Shown: positions 60,449-64,000 of the stretch, in pieces | How the letters are laid out: each line of letters starts with the position of its first letter | Position numbering within the stretch: position 1 is the first letter of the stretch | Assembly (NCBI RefSeq): GCF_014191255.1 | Contig: NZ_JACHWH010000014.1 | Span: 1 to 64,000 of the forward strand | Origin: Amycolatopsis bartoniae | GTDB lineage: Bacteria > Actinomycetota > Actinomycetes > Mycobacteriales > Pseudonocardiaceae | Direction: 5' to 3' | Length of the DNA stretch: 64,000 nt | Program-made: the position numbers and the translations under genes | Notes under the pieces: model-generated | The model's input: the letters and a program-made list of their open reading frames with translations, nothing else | Database searches by the model: none | Told to the model about the DNA's origin: nothing

Positions 60449-61871
60449 GGGGATGAAGACCTCGCTGGTGAGCAGGGAGGTGATCGCCGACTCGATCGAG
60501 CTCGTGGCGCTGGGACACCAGCTGGACGCGCTGGTCACGATCGTGGGCTGCGACAAGACCATTCCGGCGGCGGCGATGGCGCACGCGCGGCTGAACATCC
60601 CCGGCGTCATCGTCTACTCCGGCTCCATCCTGCCCGGCGAATGGCGCGGTTCGCCGGTCACGGTCGCGTCGGTGTTCGAGGCGGTGGGCGCACACGCGGC
60701 GGGACGACTGTCCGATGTGGACCTGGCGGAGCTCGAAGCATCCGCCTGTCCCGGCGCGGGTGCCTGCGGCGGGCAGTACACCGCCAACACCATGGCGATG
60801 GCGCTGGAGTTCCTCGGCCTGTCGCCACTGGGATCCGCCGGCCCGCCCGCGCTGGACCCGCGCCGGGAACGGGTGGCGGCCGAGGCCGGCCGCCTCGTGC
60901 TGGACGTGCTCGCCGACGGCCGGACGCCGGACCGCATCCTGACGCCGGGCGCGTTCGCCAACGCGATCGCCGCGGGCGCGGCGACCGCCGGTTCGACCAA
61001 CCTGGTGCTGCATCTGCTCGCGCTCGCGCGGGAGGCCGGAGTTCCGCTGGAGCTGGGCGATTTCGACGCCATCAGCGCGCGCACGCCGGTGATCGCCGAC
61101 CTGATGCCGCACGGCCGGTACACCGCCGTCGACCTGGACCGGGCGGGCGGCAGCCGCCTGGTGGCGAGCCGCCTCGCCGAAGCCGGGCTCCTCGACACCG
61201 GGCAGCTCACGGTGACCGGCCGTTCGCTGGGCGAGGAGGCGGCGGGGGCCCGGGAGCAGCCGGGCCAGGACGTGGTCGTCCCGGTGTCGCGGCCGCTGGA
61301 GCCGCAGGGCGGGCTCGTCGTGCTGCACGGGAACCTCGCGCCCGAGGGCTGTGTCGTGAAGGTCGCCGGGTTGTCCCGGCTGCGGCACACCGGTCCGGCG
61401 CGGGTGTTCGAGCGCGAGGAGACGGCGATGAGCGCCGTCCAGTCCGGCGGGATCGCCGCCGGGGACGTCGTGGTGATCCGCGGTGAGGGACCGCGGGGCG
61501 GGCCGGGCATGCGCGAGATGCTCGGGGTGACGGCGGCGCTGGTCGGGCGCGGGCTCGGTGACCGCGTCGCGCTGCTGACCGACGGCCGGTTTTCCGGTGC
61601 CACCAGGGGGTTGATGGCCGGGCACGTCGCACCGGAGGCCGCCGCGGGCGGGCCGATCGGACTGCTGCGCGACGGGGATCCGGTCACCTTCGACGTCCGG
61701 GAGCGCACGTTGCGGGTGGAGCTGACGGCGGCGGAGCTGGCGGCACGGACCGGCGAGTGGCGTCCCCTGGAGGATCGCTACCGGACCGGCGTGATGGCGA
61801 AGTACCGCGCCCTGGTGGGGTCCGCTTCGGACGGTGCGGTGCTCACCGTGCCGGAGAAGGTGCGGCCGTGA
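60201..61871 (+). CDS. Dihydroxyacid dehydratase-family enzyme (IlvD/EDD, SalH-like role)
   Basis: A 556-residue iron-sulfur dehydratase. The three cluster cysteines are visible: [20 protein letters not shown] and [16 protein letters not shown], and the late [13 protein letters not shown] is typical. The family removes water from 2,3-dihydroxy or sugar acids to give 2-oxo acids. In salinosporamide biosynthesis the homologue SalH acts on 5-chlororibonate. Here the 5-fluororibonate is the proposed substrate. The P-A-A after CDKTI replaces the usual P-G, a small deviation. ATG 60201 has GGAGGCGGGA upstream. The stop overlaps the SDR start (GTGA). Confidence 0.82.
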   Translation: MSNLFEGRDRAPMRAHLRAIGFSATDLARPVVGVAHSWIGTMPCNFTHRRLAQAVARGVREAGGTPMEINTIAISDVATMGSEGMKTSLVSREVIADSIELVALGHQLDALVTIVGCDKTIPAAAMAHARLNIPGVIVYSGSILPGEWRGSPVTVASVFEAVGAHAAGRLSDVDLAELEASACPGAGACGGQYTANTMAMALEFLGLSPLGSAGPPALDPRRERVAAEAGRLVLDVLADGRTPDRILTPGAFANAIAAGAATAGSTNLVLHLLALAREAGVPLELGDFDAISARTPVIADLMPHGRYTAVDLDRAGGSRLVASRLAEAGLLDTGQLTVTGRSLGEEAAGAREQPGQDVVVPVSRPLEPQGGLVVLHGNLAPEGCVVKVAGLSRLRHTGPARVFEREETAMSAVQSGGIAAGDVVVIRGEGPRGGPGMREMLGVTAALVGRGLGDRVALLTDGRFSGATRGLMAGHVAPEAAAGGPIGLLRDGDPVTFDVRERTLRVELTAAELAARTGEWRPLEDRYRTGVMAKYRALVGSASDGAVLTVPEKVRP

Positions 61872-62617
61872 CCGGCCCGCTCGCCGGACTGTCCTGTGTG
61901 GTCACGGGCGCGGCTTCGGGCATCGGCCGGGCGACCGCGGAACGGTTCGCGGCCGAAGGCGCCTCGCTCGTGCTGACCGACATCGACGACGAGGGTCTGG
62001 CGAAGGTGCTGCCCGGCCGCGACGTGGTCCGGGTCGCCGGAGACGTCGCCGAACCCGCCGACGCCGCCGCGATGGTCGACGGCGCCGTCGGAACCTACGG
62101 GCGGCTCGACGTCCTCGTCGCGAACGCCGGGATCATCCCGATGGCCGACGTGGTCGCCACGAGCGTGGCCGACTGGGACGCGGTGCTGCGCGTCGACGGC
62201 CGCGGCATGTTCCTGACGTGCAAGTACGCCGTCGAGCACATGAAGGACAGCGGCGGCGGCTCGATCGTGTGCGTCTCCTCGATCTCCGGCGTCGCCGGGC
62301 AGCGGGGGCAGGCGGCGTACGGCCCGGCCAAGTTCGTCGCGTCGGGACTGGCCAAGCACCTGGCCGTCGAATGGGCGGCACACGGGATCCGGGTGAACGC
62401 GGTCGCACCCGGCACCATCCGCACCGAACGGGTTCGCCGGCTGGCCGGCGAACCCGGCGGCTCCGGCTACCTCGCCGCGATGGAGCGGATGCATCCGCTC
62501 GGCAGGCTCGGTGAGCCCGCCGAAGTGGCCGCCGCGATCGCGTTCCTCGCCGGGCGCGACGCCTCGTTCGTCACCGGTGTGGTTCTTCCGGTCGACGGCG
62601 GCTATCTCGCGCAGTGA
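61868..62617 (+). CDS. Short-chain dehydrogenase, possible 5-halo-ribose dehydrogenase
   Basis: A 249-residue SDR with [17 protein letters not shown], catalytic SSISG and YGPAK. The Asp in LTDIDDEG favours NAD. In salinosporamide biosynthesis SalM, and in Streptomyces sp. MA37 FdrC, are SDRs that oxidise a 5-halo-ribose to the lactone. Position, coupled to the dehydratase and behind flA, supports that role here. Alternatively it could be a generic 3-oxoacyl reductase-like enzyme. A hairpin ends the operon. Confidence 0.8.
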   Translation: MTGPLAGLSCVVTGAASGIGRATAERFAAEGASLVLTDIDDEGLAKVLPGRDVVRVAGDVAEPADAAAMVDGAVGTYGRLDVLVANAGIIPMADVVATSVADWDAVLRVDGRGMFLTCKYAVEHMKDSGGGSIVCVSSISGVAGQRGQAAYGPAKFVASGLAKHLAVEWAAHGIRVNAVAPGTIRTERVRRLAGEPGGSGYLAAMERMHPLGRLGEPAEVAAAIAFLAGRDASFVTGVVLPVDGGYLAQ

Positions 62618-62630
62618 CCGGCGTCTTCGG

Positions 62631-62653
62631 CCCGCGGCACGCCGTGCCGCGGG
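62631..62653 (+). terminator. Strong hairpin after the fluorinase operon
   Basis: CCCGCGGCAC and GTGCCGCGGG form a perfect 10-bp stem over a 3-base loop, 13 bases after the SDR stop. The remaining gap to 62864 holds the metK promoter region, in which I see no clear box. Confidence 0.65.
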
Positions 62654-62864
62654 TTCCCGTCATGCCCGCCGCCGGACCGGCCAGGAATCGCGCAGTACCC
62701 GGAACGTGGCAGTGCGGTTACGACCTCCCGGCATTGTGGGCGCCGGTTTCCCGGGCGCACACTGGGTTCCAAGTAGTTGCCGAGGCCGCCGCACCGGCGT
62801 GGTTCCCACGCGAAGCGGACGCTGCCTTTCGTGGCATTTCTGCCCGAACCTTGAGGAGACCGGT

Positions 62865-64000
62865 GTGCCTGAACGCCTGTTCACTTCCGAATCGGTGACC
62901 GAAGGTCATCCCGACAAGCTCGCCGACCGGATCAGCGACGCCATCGTCGACGCGGCACTGGCCGCCGATCCCGCGGCCCGGGTGGCCGTCGAAACCCTGA
63001 CCACCACCGGCCTGGTGCACGTGGCCGGCGAGATGAGCCGGCTACCACCGGACGTGCCCGGGCTGGTGCGCGAAACCGTGCTCGACGTCGGTTACGACTC
63101 GGCGCGCAAGGGGTTCGACGGTGCCGCCTGCGGGGTACAGGTGTCCGTCGGCGGCCAGTCGCCCGACATCGCCCAGGGAGTCGAGCGGTCCCTGGAGGCC
63201 CGGGACCACACCGCGGCGGGCGAGCTCGACCGGCAGGGCGCGGGCGATCAGGGCATGATGTTCGGCTTCGCGTGCCGTGAGACGCCGGAGCTGATGCCGC
63301 TGCCGATCCTGCTCGCGCACCGGCTGGCCGAGGGGCTGGCGCGGGTGCGCCGCAGCGGCGAGCTGCCGTTCCTCGGCCCGGACGGCAAGACGCAGGTCAC
63401 CATCGCCTACGCCGACGGCCGCCCCCGGCGGCTGGACACCGTGGTGGTCTCGGCGCAGCACGACGCGGGCGTGGATGTGGAGCGGACCCTCGCGCCCGCG
63501 GTGGAACGGCTGGTGGTGCGCCCGGAGCTGGAGCGGCTGGAGCTGGCGGGCGAGCGGGTCCGGTTGCTGGTCAACCCGACCGGCCGGTTCGAGCGCGGCG
63601 GCCCGGCCGCCGACACCGGGGTCACCGGGCGCAAGATCATCATCGACACCTATGGCGGCATGGCCCGCCACGGTGGCGGCGCGTTCTCCGGGAAGGACCC
63701 GTCGAAGGTGGACCGGTCCGCCGCGTACGCCTTGCGCTGGGTGGCGAAGAACGTCGTCGCGGCCGAGCTCGCCGCGCGCTGTGAGATCCAGGTCGCCTAC
63801 GCCATCGGCGCGGCGGCGCCGGTCTCGCTCATGATCGACTGCTTCGGCACCGAAAAGGTGCCCGTCGACCGGATCCAGGCCGCGGTGACGGCGGTGTTCG
63901 ACCTCCGCCCGGCCGCGATCATCCGCGATCTCGGCCTGCGCCGCCCGATCTACCGGGAAACCGCCGCATACGGGCATTTCGGCCGTGCCGAGGGGAAGTT
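62865..64000 (+). CDS. metK: S-adenosylmethionine synthetase (3' end outside window)
   Basis: SAM synthetase making the fluorinase co-substrate from methionine and ATP. About 378 residues are in the window; only the last few are missing. Seen are [19 protein letters not shown] at the N-terminus, [13 protein letters not shown] with its ATP-site residues, and [20 protein letters not shown], a P-loop-like phosphate-binding region. GTG 62865 is six bases after GAGGAG. Fluorinase releases methionine, so MetK would recycle it. It is likely a second, pathway-specific copy, as the family is normally linked to other housekeeping genes. Confidence 0.93.
   Translation, partial: MPERLFTSESVTEGHPDKLADRISDAIVDAALAADPAARVAVETLTTTGLVHVAGEMSRLPPDVPGLVRETVLDVGYDSARKGFDGAACGVQVSVGGQSPDIAQGVERSLEARDHTAAGELDRQGAGDQGMMFGFACRETPELMPLPILLAHRLAEGLARVRRSGELPFLGPDGKTQVTIAYADGRPRRLDTVVVSAQHDAGVDVERTLAPAVERLVVRPELERLELAGERVRLLVNPTGRFERGGPAADTGVTGRKIIIDTYGGMARHGGGAFSGKDPSKVDRSAAYALRWVAKNVVAAELAARCEIQVAYAIGAAAPVSLMIDCFGTEKVPVDRIQAAVTAVFDLRPAAIIRDLGLRRPIYRETAAYGHFGRAEGK

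Noticed and set aside
62654-62864. SAM riboswitch ahead of metK
   Set aside because: No SAM-I, SAM-II or SAM-IV core could be recognised; only a terminator hairpin is clear.

Overview
The window is GC-rich DNA with closely packed genes, GTG/TTG starts and many stop/start overlaps. It looks like chromosome from a filamentous actinomycete. The glycopeptide-antibiotic genes and the vanHAX/vanRS set point to the Pseudonocardiales, most likely Amycolatopsis; this is an inference from gene content, since no rRNA or housekeeping marker is present.

Region 1 (about 0.4-35.4 kb) is one end of a vancomycin-type glycopeptide cluster. It holds the cross-linking P450 OxyC, an FAD halogenase, a very large GT2-GtrA-GT39 fusion and other sugar-transfer genes, and a run of exported proteins (arylsulfotransferase, quinoprotein-like propellers, DyP peroxidase). 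Precursor supply follows: 4-hydroxyphenylglycine (hpgT, hmaS, with only a scar of hmo), 3,5-dihydroxyphenylglycine (dpgABCD), DAHP synthase, and the beta-hydroxytyrosine trio (bhp, bpsD, oxyD). Self-resistance (vanHAX) and its sensor pair (vanRS) come last. The peptide-assembling NRPS genes are not in the window and probably lie to the left.

Region 2 (about 35.4-53.6 kb) is a mixed stretch: an SDR/TetR pair, an XRE regulator, small proteins, a junction of two truncated genes (P450 and nucleotidyltransferase), a stray vancomycin-type glycosyltransferase, an alcohol dehydrogenase/esterase/Baeyer-Villiger monooxygenase operon, a toxin-antitoxin-like pair, a LacI-controlled epoxide hydrolase, an MBL hydrolase, a two-component system and a lipoprotein hydrolase.

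Region 3 (about 53.6 kb to the right edge) is the most unusual part. It carries a bona fide fluorinase (flA) with the fluorinase-specific loop and active-site residues. Around it lie a nucleoside phosphorylase (flB-like), SAH hydrolase, a metallophosphoesterase, a cyclase-family metal hydrolase, a cation/proton antiporter, a dihydroxyacid-dehydratase-family enzyme, a short-chain dehydrogenase and a dedicated SAM synthetase cut by the window edge. The set matches the opening of fluorometabolite biosynthesis. It also matches, step for step, the oxidative branch known for chloroethylmalonyl-CoA in salinosporamide biosynthesis (phosphorylase, phosphatase, sugar dehydrogenase, dehydratase). I therefore propose a fluorinated 2-oxo acid as the product of this locus. 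That product is inference; the fluorinase call is strong.
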